Assembly: GCA_023458095.1 (NCBI GenBank)
Contig: JAEXAS010000036.1
Location: forward strand, 1-10,584
DNA from: Actinomycetes bacterium
GTDB lineage: Bacteria > Actinomycetota > Actinomycetes > Propionibacteriales > Propionibacteriaceae
Direction: 5' to 3'
Length of the DNA stretch: 10,584 nt
Part shown: in pieces, positions 1 through 6,206 of the stretch
Numbering within the stretch: position 1 is the first letter of the stretch
How the letters are laid out: the number at the start of each line of letters is the position of its first letter
Position numbers and translations under genes: made by a program
Notes under the pieces: generated by a model
Told to the model about the DNA's origin: nothing
Database searches by the model: none
The model's input: only the letters and a program-made list of their open reading frames with translations

Positions 1-91
1 TTGTCGAAGGGCTGGCCGGTGGTGTGTGGGCTTCGACGGGCTCAGCCAGCGGTGGTGGGGTGTGTGGCCTGGTTGAGTTCCAGTTCCGTCC

Positions 92-196
92 GGTTGGTTG
101 AGGAGCGAGCGAAGTGAGCGTCTCGAAACCTCTGGTGCAGTCCCCGGATCGGCTTGGGTGGTTTCGAGACGGCCCTTCGGGCCTCCTCAACCAGCC
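92..196. repeat. Family B inverted pair, copy 1
   Basis: The left arm (92-130) reads GGTTGGTTGAGGA at its start and TCTCGAAACC at its end. The right arm (160-196) is the inverse, starting GGTTTCGAGAC and ending CTCCTCAACCAGCC. The right arm contains the small hairpin GGCCCTTCGGGCC (171-183); in the left arm this part is replaced by a GAGCGAGCGAAGTGAGCG tract. A second copy of the pair is at 391-495. Confidence 0.85.
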
Positions 197-390
197 GTGG
201 TTAGGTTGCGTGCTCCCGTTCCCTGAGCTTGTCGAAGGGCAGACTGCTGGGGTTTTGGCGCTTGGACGGGTTCAGCCAGCCGTGGATCCGTTCCCTGAGC
301 TGGTCGAAGGTCTGCCGGTGGTGTGTGGGCTTCGACGGGCTCAGCCAGCGGTGGTGGGGTGTGTGGCCTGGTTGAGTTCCAGTTCCGTCC

Positions 391-495
391 GGTTGGTTGA
401 GGAGCGAGCGAAGTGAGCGTCTCGAAACCTCTGGCGCAGTCCCCGGATCGGCTTGGGTGGTTTCGAGACGGCCCTTCGGGCCTCCTCAACCAGCC
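391..495. repeat. Family B inverted pair, copy 2
   Basis: Same arrangement as the pair at 92-196, shifted by 299 bases, with arms at 391-429 and 459-495. The only difference is a T to C change between the arms at 435. It lies about 30 bases beyond the stop of the alcohol dehydrogenase gene. Confidence 0.85.
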
Positions 496-526
496 GTGGT
501 TGCTTGTCGAAGGGCAGACCCGAACC

Positions 527-1549
527 TCAGGGTTGCAGCAGCACCTTGATGGCGCGGCGGGAGTCCATGGCGGCGTAGGCCTCGGCGGCCTGGTCCAGGG
601 GGAGGGTGAGATCGAAGACCTTGCCCGGATCGACCTGCCTGGTCCAGATCATGTCGATCAGCTCCGGCAGGAAGCGGCGCACCGGTGCCGGGCCGCCGTG
701 CAGATGGATTCCGGTGCGGAACATTGTCATGCCGGAGATGTTCACATCGTGCGACAGCCCTACGAAGCCGACATGGCCGCCATGCCGGGTCGCGGCGATG
801 GCTTGGGCCATGGCCTCGTCGGTGCCGACGGCTTCAATCGTGGAATGCGCACCGAGGCCGTTGGTGAGCTCCTTGATCGCAGCGGCGCCGGCGTCGCCGC
901 GCTCAGTGACGATGTCGGTGGCCCCGAACTCCCGCGCCAGCGCCTGGCGATCGGCGTGACGACTCATCGCGATGATGCGTTCGGCCCCCTGCTGCTTGGC
1001 AGCGAGGACGGCGAGCAGCCCGACCGCGCCGTCGCCCACAACGGCAACGGTCTTGCCCGGACCCACCTCGGCGGCGATGGCTCCAAACCAGCCGGTGCCG
1101 AAGACATCGGAGGCCGCCAGCAGAGAAGGGATCAACTCGGCGTCCGGCATACCCGGGGTGGCGACCAGAGTGCCGTCCGCCAAGGGGATGCGCACATATT
1201 CGGCCTGAGCACCGGTCGCAGCGGCGTATTGGGACTGGACGCAATGTGTCTGATAGCCCGCTTGGCAGATCTCGCAGGTGTTGTCCGAGGCGTAGAAGGA
1301 ACCGATGACGAAGTCACCCGGCTTCACCGTGGTCACTGCCGATCCGACCTCATGGACCACGCCCACATACTCATGACCCATCGCGCGAGGTTGGGCCAGT
1401 TGGTCGAAACCGCGGTACGGCCACAAGTCGGAACCGCACACGCAGGCGGCGGTCACTTTCAGAATCGCATCGGTGGGTTCGACGATGGTCGGCAGATCGC
1501 GCTCGACGACGCGAACATCGCCGGGGGCGTACATCAGGGTGCCGCGCAT
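527..1549 (-). CDS. Zinc-dependent alcohol dehydrogenase (MDR superfamily)
   Basis: 340 residues, the usual length for medium-chain dehydrogenases. The N-terminal GroES-like catalytic domain has the zinc ligand region CVCGSDL (Cys38) and the GHE motif (His59-Glu60). The structural-zinc loop has Cys92, Cys95 and Cys103 but Asp89 where the first cysteine usually is. A Rossmann fold follows with GDGAVG at 172-177, and Ser196-Arg197 after the second strand suggests NADP(H). The family oxidises alcohols or reduces aldehydes and ketones in the cytosol; the FDH/threonine-dehydrogenase-like branch fits best, but the substrate cannot be read from sequence. The ATG is preceded by a clear AAGGAG (complement of 1555-1560) with 5-base spacing. 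It is probably the second gene of a unit with the NUDIX gene, whose stop is 33 bases upstream. Confidence 0.93.
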   Translation of the reverse strand: MRGTLMYAPGDVRVVERDLPTIVEPTDAILKVTAACVCGSDLWPYRGFDQLAQPRAMGHEYVGVVHEVGSAVTTVKPGDFVIGSFYASDNTCEICQAGYQTHCVQSQYAAATGAQAEYVRIPLADGTLVATPGMPDAELIPSLLAASDVFGTGWFGAIAAEVGPGKTVAVVGDGAVGLLAVLAAKQQGAERIIAMSRHADRQALAREFGATDIVTERGDAGAAAIKELTNGLGAHSTIEAVGTDEAMAQAIAATRHGGHVGFVGLSHDVNISGMTMFRTGIHLHGGPAPVRRFLPELIDMIWTRQVDPGKVFDLTLPLDQAAEAYAAMDSRRAIKVLLQP

Positions 1550-1582
1550 GGGGACTCCTTCACAGGATCAGTGAGAGTCAGG

Positions 1583-2011
1583 CTATCCGGCCTGAGTAGG
1601 CAGGACGCCAGAGCTCACCAAGGGCAGGAAATGGTGGCGACTGAGCGGAGCCAGCTCGACTTCGAGGGCTTCGTCTGCGGTGAGCCAGCGCGCCTCGGCG
1701 ATCTCGGCCGATGCGGTCGCCGCGGAGGCCTCAGCATCGCTGAGGTAGACCACGAAGGCGTCGGCGATCACCCGGAAACCGGGCTCGTTGGCTGCCCGCT
1801 CCTCGAAGCGGCCTAGCGGGATGAATCGCTCGGCGGCCAACTGAAGCTGCAGTTCTTCGGCCAACTCCCGGGCGATGGTCTGTAGCGGAGTCTCTCCGAC
1901 TTCGGGCTTTCCGCCGGGCTGCAGAAAGGCGGCGGTACCCCGCTTGCGCACCATCAGCAGACGGTGGTCCGGGGCGAGAATGATCGCCGCGCAGACGTGA
2001 ATGGAGGTCAC
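1583..2011 (-). CDS. NUDIX hydrolase
   Basis: 142 residues, a single NUDIX domain. The NUDIX box runs from Gly34 to Leu56 (GKPEVGE, seven residues, then RELAEELQL), with the metal-binding REUXEE glutamates present (Glu49, Glu52, Glu53). The Gly expected in EEXGU is Gln55, a mild deviation. An upstream QPGGK leads into the box as in MutT/ADP-ribose-type enzymes. The family hydrolyses a nucleoside diphosphate linked to another moiety; the substrate is unknown. The start is GTG, chosen because TAGGCT (complement of 2018-2023) ends 6 bases before it and no Shine-Dalgarno sequence is present, which implies a leaderless mRNA. It is the first gene of a probable two-gene unit with the alcohol dehydrogenase downstream. 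Confidence 0.92.
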   Translation of the reverse strand: MTSIHVCAAIILAPDHRLLMVRKRGTAAFLQPGGKPEVGETPLQTIARELAEELQLQLAAERFIPLGRFEERAANEPGFRVIADAFVVYLSDAEASAATASAEIAEARWLTADEALEVELAPLSRHHFLPLVSSGVLPTQAG

Positions 2012-2017
2012 GAGCTG

Positions 2018-2023
2018 AGCCTA
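2018..2023 (-). promoter_or_regulatory. Putative -10 box of leaderless NUDIX promoter
   Basis: On the minus strand the sequence is C-TAGGCT, then 6 bases, then GTG. This matches the TANNNT -10 consensus, with transcription predicted to begin at or next to the start codon. No convincing -35 is seen. Confidence 0.6.
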
Positions 2024-2140
2024 GACGTCCGCGCGCAGCCCTCAGGTGTCCTCGCGCGGTCGCAAGATCGCGGAAAGAGTGGACGGTGATCTCGAAATGC
2101 GGCGTCCAGGCTGTGGCCGCAAACCCTCCAATGGCGCTGT

Positions 2141-2725
2141 ATGGCCATGATCAACTCCAAGCTGCTGTGGACCTTGCCCGTGGCGATGCTGACCGCACTG
2201 GTCGGATGTTCTGGGACGGAGAATGTTCCTCCGACGGCGAGCACGCCCTCTGCGGTGGTGACCTCGATGACACCGACCCCGGCGGGGTCCTCCGATGCGG
2301 AGCGGATGGCTGCCATCGTGCCGACCTATACGGCCATGTGGGCGGCCGTTGATGATCTACAGGACGCCGGTGGTGTGGGTGCCCCCACCAAGGCGATGCA
2401 AGACACCATGACTGCGGCCAATATCAGCTACTGGTCGGGCCGTGCTGAGCTGTGGCGGGCGGAGGGGCGCCGCTACACCGGCAAGAACCGGGTGGTGGAT
2501 GCCAGTGTCGAATCCTCAGCGCTTTCGCCGACCGCAGGTTCGGCCGAGGTGAAGGTCTGCGTCGACATGTCGGGGGTTCAGGCGTTCTCGAAGAGCGGTG
2601 CACCGCTCAAGCGCTCAACCAAGCCGTTCCTTTCGGGAACTGTGGCGATGGTGTGGTCCAACGGCCGGTGGCTGGTCGATGGGTTCGTTCACGGTCCGGG
2701 GACGTACGCCGACCAGTGCGCGTAG
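2141..2725 (+). CDS. Small secreted lipoprotein of unknown function
   Basis: 194 residues. The N-terminus is a type II signal peptide: Lys7, hydrophobic stretch 8-21, and lipobox LVGC at 20-23, so Cys23 would be lipidated and the protein anchored outside the membrane. A Thr/Ser/Pro-rich linker (about 27-50) leads to a globular domain (52-194) with AMWAAVDDLQ, ISYWSGRAELWRAEG and a C-terminal stretch VAMVWSNGRWLVDGF. That pattern resembles NTF2-like secreted proteins of actinobacteria, but I do not recognise a named family. Cys140 and Cys193 could form a disulfide. The start could be ATG 2141 or ATG 2147; neither has a good Shine-Dalgarno sequence or the CTAGNNT signal seen elsewhere. It is divergent from the NUDIX gene. 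Confidence 0.88.
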   Translation: MAMINSKLLWTLPVAMLTALVGCSGTENVPPTASTPSAVVTSMTPTPAGSSDAERMAAIVPTYTAMWAAVDDLQDAGGVGAPTKAMQDTMTAANISYWSGRAELWRAEGRRYTGKNRVVDASVESSALSPTAGSAEVKVCVDMSGVQAFSKSGAPLKRSTKPFLSGTVAMVWSNGRWLVDGFVHGPGTYADQCA

Positions 2726-2770
2726 CACCCCTCCTCGCTGCACACCGAGCGCGGTCCCCGCGGCGGTTCC

Positions 2771-3010
2771 GTTCCTTGAGCTTGTCGTAGGGCTGCCTGC
2801 GGGGTTGTGGGCTTCGACAGGCTCAGCCAGCGGTGGGGTTTCGACAGGCTGAGCTAGCGGCAGCGGCGGGTGTTGCTGCGTGGGCGGCGGGGGGCTTTCC
2901 GTTCCCTGAGCTTGTCGAAGGGCTGCCTGCGGGGTTGTGGGCTTCGACAGGCTCAGCCAGCGGTGGGGTTTCGACAGGCTGAGCTAGCGGCAGCGGCGGG
3001 TCTTGCTGCG
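2771..3010 (+). repeat. Two direct copies of a 110-bp unit, 130-bp period
   Basis: Copies are 2771-2880 and 2901-3010, with three mismatches by eye. The 20-base spacer (2881-2900) is unique. A further partial copy starts at 3027. Each unit can form a stem between CTGAGCTTGTCGAAG and CTTCGACAGGCTCAG; the first unit's arm has decayed slightly (TTGAGCTTGTCGTAG). Confidence 0.9.
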
Positions 3011-3201
3011 AGGGCGGGGGCTTTCCGTTCCCTGAGCGTGTCGAAGGGCACAACCAGCGGACGCATCAGTCCGCCAATGCGCCTGGCCAAGAGCCCAAGC
3101 CACCTCGCCGGATTTCGAGATGCGGAGTTGCCTCACCCATCCGGAGCGAGGGACTCCACCTGTGCGATGCCCGGTGCCGAAACGCGGCGAATCTCTCCCT
3201 C

Positions 3202-3238
3202 GGCTGGTTGAGGAGGCCCGCAGGGCCGTCTCGAAACC
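3202..3238 (+). repeat. Solitary family B element
   Basis: This is the reverse complement of the right arm at 160-196 with one change in the central hairpin (GGCCCGCAGGGCC at 3214-3226). It shows that B elements occur singly as well as in pairs. Confidence 0.85.
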
Positions 3239-3318
3239 AGCGTTCCGGCGTCATCCCTAACCGCCTCGGCCGTTACGTAGATTGGTCTAGGCCACGCCCT
3301 CGCAGCGGATCGTTGCGC

Positions 3319-3324
3319 TAGCGT
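3319..3324 (+). promoter_or_regulatory. Putative -10 box of leaderless membrane-protein promoter
   Basis: C-TAGCGT followed by 7 bases and the ATG at 3332. There is no Shine-Dalgarno sequence before the ATG and no clear -35. Confidence 0.6.
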
Positions 3325-3331
3325 CCCGGCC

Positions 3332-3715
3332 ATGGGACGAAGCATCGCAGCGATCGCGGCGGCCTGGGTTTGGGTCGGATTCTCGGAGTTCCTGCGCAAT
3401 CAACTGCTGTTCGCCCAACTGTGGGTCGACCACTATCGATCGCTGGGGCTGGAGTTTCCCAATGCGCCCCTCAACGCGGCGTTGTGGATGGTGTGGGCCC
3501 TGGTCTTCGTGATCGTGGTGTGGGTGCTGTCGCGGCGCTTCACCCTTGTGCCCACCATGATCTTGGCCTGGGTGATCGGCTTCGTGATGATGTGGCTGGT
3601 CATCGGCAATCTCGGCGTCCTGCCGTTCGGATTGCTGTGGTTCGCGGTGCCTTTGAGCATGATCGAGGCCGCGGGAGCTGCCGTCCTGGTGGCAAAGATC
3701 GACCCCCGTTCCTGA
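3332..3715 (+). CDS. Small four-helix membrane protein of unknown function
   Basis: 127 residues, largely hydrophobic, with helices near 5-27, 48-66, 71-90 and 98-121. Charged or polar residues sit in the first helix (Glu19, Arg22, Asn23 in SEFLRNQ), followed by WVDHYRSLGL, which suggests a functional polar site at the membrane face. The pattern SEFLRN...LW..HY and IGNLGVLPFG looks like a conserved family of small uncharacterised membrane proteins that I cannot name with confidence. The ATG is set by the -10 box 7 bases upstream. It ends 59 bases before the MarR gene on the same strand, but that gene has its own start signal, so co-transcription is possible rather than required. Confidence 0.85.
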   Translation: MGRSIAAIAAAWVWVGFSEFLRNQLLFAQLWVDHYRSLGLEFPNAPLNAALWMVWALVFVIVVWVLSRRFTLVPTMILAWVIGFVMMWLVIGNLGVLPFGLLWFAVPLSMIEAAGAAVLVAKIDPRS

Positions 3716-3761
3716 CTCCGCGGCGCGCTGCGGGATCACTTCATAGTTGAACCCTGGCCAC

Positions 3762-3767
3762 TAGCAT
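3762..3767 (+). promoter_or_regulatory. Putative -10 box of leaderless marR-family promoter
   Basis: C-TAGCAT followed by 7 bases and an ATG at 3775. The box overlaps the alternative ATG at 3766, so that upstream ATG would not be transcribed from this promoter. TTCATA at 3740-3745 is a weak -35 candidate at 16 bases. Confidence 0.6.
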
Positions 3768-3774
3768 GAGCTTT

Positions 3775-4284
3775 ATGGACGATGCCGCCGAGCCGCGTTG
3801 GCTCACCGCCGAGGAACGTCAAGCCTGGCTGAGGTTGATGGCGGTGGTGATGCGGCTGCCCAGCGCCCTGGACGCCCAGTTGCACGCGGACGCCGACCTC
3901 AGCTATTTCGAATACTCGGTGATGGCCATGCTTTCCGAGGGGCCCAAACACACGCGCCGGATGAGCGTGGTCGCAGCCCTGACCGAAGGCTCATTGCCGC
4001 GGCTGTCCCAGGTCGTTTCCCGGTTGGAGAAGCGCGGTTACATCACTCGATCCCCAGATCCGGAGGACGGCCGCTACACCTTGGCCACCTTGACCGAGGC
4101 CGGGTGGCAGAAGGTCGTAGCCACTGCTCCCGGCCACGTCGAAGAGGTCCGCCGCCTTGTGTTTGACCCGCTCAGCCAGGCGCAGATTCGTCAGTTGTCC
4201 GCCATCGCCGGTCGCATCTCGACGGCCATCGATCCCCATGACCGGTTCCTCAATGAGGTGACCGGCGTCGAATCACAGGACTGA
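3775..4284 (+). CDS. MarR-family transcriptional regulator
   Basis: 169 residues from the preferred ATG (172 if ATG 3766 is used). The winged helix-turn-helix lies in the centre: YFEYSVMAMLSE (44-55), recognition-helix region GSLPRLSQVVSRLEKRGYI (72-90), and wing DPEDGRYTLATLTEAG (95-110) with the DxR-type tip usual for MarR proteins. Flanking helices at about 14-38 and 111-160 form the dimer interface. Family members are dimeric repressors released by small ligands or oxidants. No cysteine is present, so thiol oxidation is unlikely. The target is unknown; the small membrane protein upstream is the obvious candidate. The shorter start is preferred because it places the -10 box at the leaderless distance. 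Confidence 0.93.
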   Translation: MDDAAEPRWLTAEERQAWLRLMAVVMRLPSALDAQLHADADLSYFEYSVMAMLSEGPKHTRRMSVVAALTEGSLPRLSQVVSRLEKRGYITRSPDPEDGRYTLATLTEAGWQKVVATAPGHVEEVRRLVFDPLSQAQIRQLSAIAGRISTAIDPHDRFLNEVTGVESQD

Positions 4285-4298
4285 CTCGCCGGTTTGGG

Positions 4299-4419
4299 CT
4301 TCGACAAGCTCAGCCAGCAGTTGGTTGGGGGCTTCGACAAGCTCAGCCAGCGGAAGTCCCGTTCCCTGAGCTTGTCGAAGGGCAAGGTGCTGAGCGTCCG
4401 TTCCCTGAGCTTGTCGAAG
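4299..4419. repeat. Nested inverted family A repeats between convergent genes
   Basis: CTTCGACAAGCTCAG occurs at 4299-4313 and 4332-4346. Its exact reverse complement occurs at 4366-4380 and 4405-4419. The inner pair is a perfect 15-bp stem with a 19-base loop, and the outer pair encloses it. The cluster fills the gap between the MarR stop (4284) and the transglutaminase-like stop (4488), which face each other. It could serve as a bidirectional transcription stop or RNA-processing site, but there is no T-tract of a classical intrinsic terminator. 4423-4487 holds nothing recognisable. Confidence 0.9.
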
Positions 4420-4487
4420 GGCCCCGCACCGATGGCCGGTGCGTCGGCACGCCCCAAGCGCGACCAAGGCAGAACGTCGCAGCCAGC

Positions 4488-5069
4488 TCAGGCGAGCGCC
4501 TCGGGCAGTCGCAGCGTCAGCGCATCGGTTCCCGAACTCAGGCTGCGGACAACGGCAGGAGCCGGGTCGATAAGCAGCGCAGCCAGGTCTTCCTCGCCAA
4601 CAGTCGGGTCCGGGTGGAACGGCAGGACCTCTTCGGTGAGGCTGAACTCGGCATGAACGCCGGGCTTCTCGCCGCGGACGTCCAGCCGGTGCCACGCCCC
4701 CTCAAGATGGACGGCAATGAGGCCGTGAAGCGCGAAGCCCTCCCCGTCACGGAGACGCTGGTAGCACAGGCCAGCCGGAATTCCTGATCGGCGCAGCAGA
4801 GCCACCGCGAGATGGGACTTTGAGTAGCACAATCCGGTGCGCTCACGGAGAACCTCGCTGGCCCGCAGAGTCACCGCATGGTCGCCGGCATCTTCGGAAT
4901 GACGTATCTGGTCGCGCACAAACATGAAGACCCGCCGGGCCTGTTCGTCGCTGTTGCCTGCCTCGGCCACCAGTTGCGCATGGAACGCGGCCACCTCGGC
5001 GTGCTCGCCGTCGATCACCGCTGAGAAGCCCAGGTACGACTCGGGCGAGTCCGCCTTAAGGTTCAACAT
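4488..5069 (-). CDS. Transglutaminase-like (papain-fold) protein
   Basis: 193 residues. The transglutaminase-like core is visible with its catalytic order Cys-His-Asp: Cys81 in RTGLCYSKSHL, His115 in FALHGLIAVHL and Asp130 in WHRLDVRG. The helix after the cysteine and the LLRRSGIPAGLCYQ strand are typical of the family. Family members act as cysteine proteases, peptide N-glycanase-like enzymes or cross-linkers; small stand-alone bacterial versions like this are mostly uncharacterised. No signal peptide is seen, so it is probably cytosolic. The ATG is preceded by TAGGAT (complement of 5076-5081) at 6 bases, giving a leaderless start. It converges on the MarR gene across a repeat cluster and diverges from the TauE gene. 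Confidence 0.88.
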   Translation of the reverse strand: MLNLKADSPESYLGFSAVIDGEHAEVAAFHAQLVAEAGNSDEQARRVFMFVRDQIRHSEDAGDHAVTLRASEVLRERTGLCYSKSHLAVALLRRSGIPAGLCYQRLRDGEGFALHGLIAVHLEGAWHRLDVRGEKPGVHAEFSLTEEVLPFHPDPTVGEEDLAALLIDPAPAVVRSLSSGTDALTLRLPEALA

Positions 5070-5075
5070 GGCTCG

Positions 5076-5081
5076 ATCCTA
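5076..5081 (-). promoter_or_regulatory. Putative -10 box of leaderless transglutaminase-like promoter
   Basis: On the minus strand C-TAGGAT, 6 bases, ATG. TTGTTG 18 bases further upstream is a possible -35. Confidence 0.6.
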
Positions 5082-5142
5082 GATACGACAACCCGACGCC
5101 AACAATCAGCGAGCCTTCGGGGGTCTCAGGGGTGTGGCCGTT

Positions 5143-5161
5143 GGCTGAGCTTGTCGAAGCC
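5143..5161 (+). repeat. Solitary family A element
   Basis: Contains the exact core CTGAGCTTGTCGAAG at 5145-5159, flanked by GG and CC so the outer bases can pair. It sits in the divergent intergenic region between the transglutaminase-like and TauE genes and is the only copy placed upstream of two starts. Confidence 0.85.
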
Positions 5162-5230
5162 TGGGCTGGCCACCGCCGCGGGTACGGCTGCGCTGTCCCC
5201 GTCGGTGGCGGAAAGGGCGGATCGTCCTGA

Positions 5231-5296
5231 ATTGGTCGATTTTGACGCGACTACCCGTCACGATCGACCAATCCGTGGATACCCAATGGCATTGGT
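5231..5296. promoter_or_regulatory. Inverted repeat and ATTGG/CCAAT half-sites upstream of TauE
   Basis: ATTGGTCGAT (5231-5240) and ATCGACCAAT (5263-5272) form a perfect 10-bp inverted repeat. Inside it GACG (5244-5247) can pair with CGTC (5256-5259) around an 8-base loop. A second palindrome, CCAAT-GGC-ATTGG, follows at 5283-5295. Together these give four ATTGG half-sites 70-135 bases upstream of the TauE start. They look like an operator array or a structured leader from a more distant promoter; the binding protein is unknown. Confidence 0.5.
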
Positions 5297-5351
5297 GTAA
5301 CGCTTCGGTGACCGTCATGTTGATGAGGGGCGGCTTCGGGGTAGGGGGCCC

Positions 5352-5357
5352 TAGGGT
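5352..5357 (+). promoter_or_regulatory. Putative -10 box of leaderless TauE promoter
   Basis: C-TAGGGT followed by 7 bases and the ATG at 5365. This sets the start of the permease 41 codons inside the longest open frame, which begins with a TTG at 5242 within the upstream inverted repeat. Confidence 0.65.
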
Positions 5358-5364
5358 CACCGCT

Positions 5365-6198
5365 ATGCCTGCATTGCAATCCCGTTTCGAAGGGCCGCAG
5401 CTCGATGGGCGACAGCAGCCACGACGCCTCATTCTCGCGGGACTCCTTGGCGCTTTGGTCGGCGTCCTGGGCGGGATGATTGGCCTCGGCGGCGCGGAGT
5501 TTCGGTTGCCCTTGCTGGTAACGGTCTTTGGATTCGCAGCTCTTCAAGCGGTGATCGTGAACAAGGCGCTGAGCCTCATTCTGGTCGCGGCGGCGCTACC
5601 CGCGCGGCTGCTCGGCGTGCCTTTTGACGCCGTCGCGCCCTACTGGCCGGTCGTGGTGAACCTGCTGGCAGGCTCCCTCATCGGGGCCTGGCTCGGGGCG
5701 ACCTGGGCGACCCGGATGGCGTCGCGGAACTTGTATCGAACCCTGTCGTTGCTGTTGGCCGCGATTGCGGTGCTGTTGGTGTGGTCACACCTGGGCGGGG
5801 TGGAACCCCTGGGCCTGACCGGGGTGGTCCAGGTCGTGGTGGGGGTGCTCGCCGGAGTCGTGATCGGTGTGGCGGCTGCCCTCATGGGAGTCGCGGGTGG
5901 CGAGTTGCTGATTCCGGCGATCGTGCTGCTTTTCGGCGTGGACATCAAGATCGCAGGCTCGCTGTCCTTGGCTGTGTCGTTGCCCACCATGCTGGTGGCC
6001 TTTGCCCGGTACAGCCGTGATCAAGCCTTTGCCGTCCTGGGCCAGAATCGGGGCTTCGTAGGTTCCATGGCGATCGGGTCGATCTTGGGCGCGCTGCTGG
6101 GCGGGCTCTTGCTGGGGGTGGTGCCGTCCATCGTGCTGGTGCCCCTGTTGGCGGCGCTCCTGGTGCTTTCTGCGGTGAAGGTGTGGCACCACGCCTGA
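5365..6198 (+). CDS. TauE/SafE-family membrane permease
   Basis: 277 residues. Two related halves each start with a glycine-rich signature: GGMIGLGGAEFRLP (36-49) and LMGVAGGELLIPAIVLLFGV (173-192), followed by the conserved SLSLAVSLPTM (199-209). This is the internal duplication typical of the TauE/SafE family. About eight helices are predicted by hydrophobicity. Characterised members export sulfite, sulfoacetate or other organic anions; the substrate here is not determinable. The N-terminal 20 residues are polar and lack a signal peptide. The start is ATG 5365 because the CTAGGGT signal ends 7 bases before it and the 41 residues upstream are not membrane-like. An inverted-repeat array lies upstream. 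The stop is 8 bases from the opposing CDF gene's stop. Confidence 0.93.
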   Translation: MPALQSRFEGPQLDGRQQPRRLILAGLLGALVGVLGGMIGLGGAEFRLPLLVTVFGFAALQAVIVNKALSLILVAAALPARLLGVPFDAVAPYWPVVVNLLAGSLIGAWLGATWATRMASRNLYRTLSLLLAAIAVLLVWSHLGGVEPLGLTGVVQVVVGVLAGVVIGVAAALMGVAGGELLIPAIVLLFGVDIKIAGSLSLAVSLPTMLVAFARYSRDQAFAVLGQNRGFVGSMAIGSILGALLGGLLLGVVPSIVLVPLLAALLVLSAVKVWHHA

Positions 6199-6206
6199 GA
6201 TGCGCG

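Larger units (their letters stand above)
1..526. repeat. Repeat-only intergenic block with ~172-bp near-exact duplication
   Basis: No credible gene lies here. Bases 31-202 recur at 330-501 (offset 299) with one visible difference, T136 versus C435, so the duplication is recent or homogenised. Each copy holds one family A core (CTTCGACGGGCTCAG, 31-45 and 330-344) and a divergent pair of family B elements (92-130 with 160-196; 391-429 with 459-495) that could fold back on each other through TCTCGAAACC and GGTTTCGAGA. More A copies are at 1-12 (cut by the window edge), 218-240, 260-282 (degenerate), 291-312 and 502-515 (truncated). The block lies downstream of the minus-strand alcohol dehydrogenase stop, so it could act in 3' mRNA processing or termination, but no U-tract is seen. 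Open frames through it, encoding peptides beginning MSVSKPL, are by-products of the repeat sequence. Confidence 0.9.
2726..3331. repeat. Repeat-rich intergenic region
   Basis: No gene is supported. 2771-2880 and 2901-3010 are the same 110-bp unit (offset 130, three differences at 2776, 2788 and 2872). Each unit contains an inverted A pair, CTGAGCTTGTCGAAG-like then CTTCGACAGGCTCAG (2812-2826, 2942-2956). Each also has a variant in which CTCAGCCAGCGG is CTGAGCTAGCGG. A third, truncated A copy with a GTG change is at 3027-3049. I see nothing recognisable in 3050-3201 apart from a faint B-like GGATTTCGAGATGCGG at 3111. A complete family B element is at 3202-3238. 3239-3331 is unique sequence leading to the next gene's start signal. 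Confidence 0.85.

Noticed and set aside
114..416. 100-residue frame encoding MSVSKPL... within repeats
   Set aside because: Composed entirely of A and B repeat sequence, and the same peptide restarts in the duplicate copy. It is a repeat by-product.
413..1816. 467-codon plus-strand open frame
   Set aside because: It lies antisense across the alcohol dehydrogenase and NUDIX genes, which have full motifs on the other strand. It begins in a B repeat and has low-complexity, Gly/Arg/His-rich content typical of a high-GC antisense frame.
2008..2316. 102-residue minus-strand frame
   Set aside because: Antisense to the lipoprotein signal and linker region, with no motif.
4299..4419. Classical intrinsic terminators
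   Set aside because: Stems are strong, but no T-run follows on either strand, so termination is only one possible role.
5242..5364. N-terminal extension of the TauE protein from TTG 5242
   Set aside because: It starts inside the inverted repeat, has no ribosome site, and the CTAGGGT signal sets the ATG at 5365.
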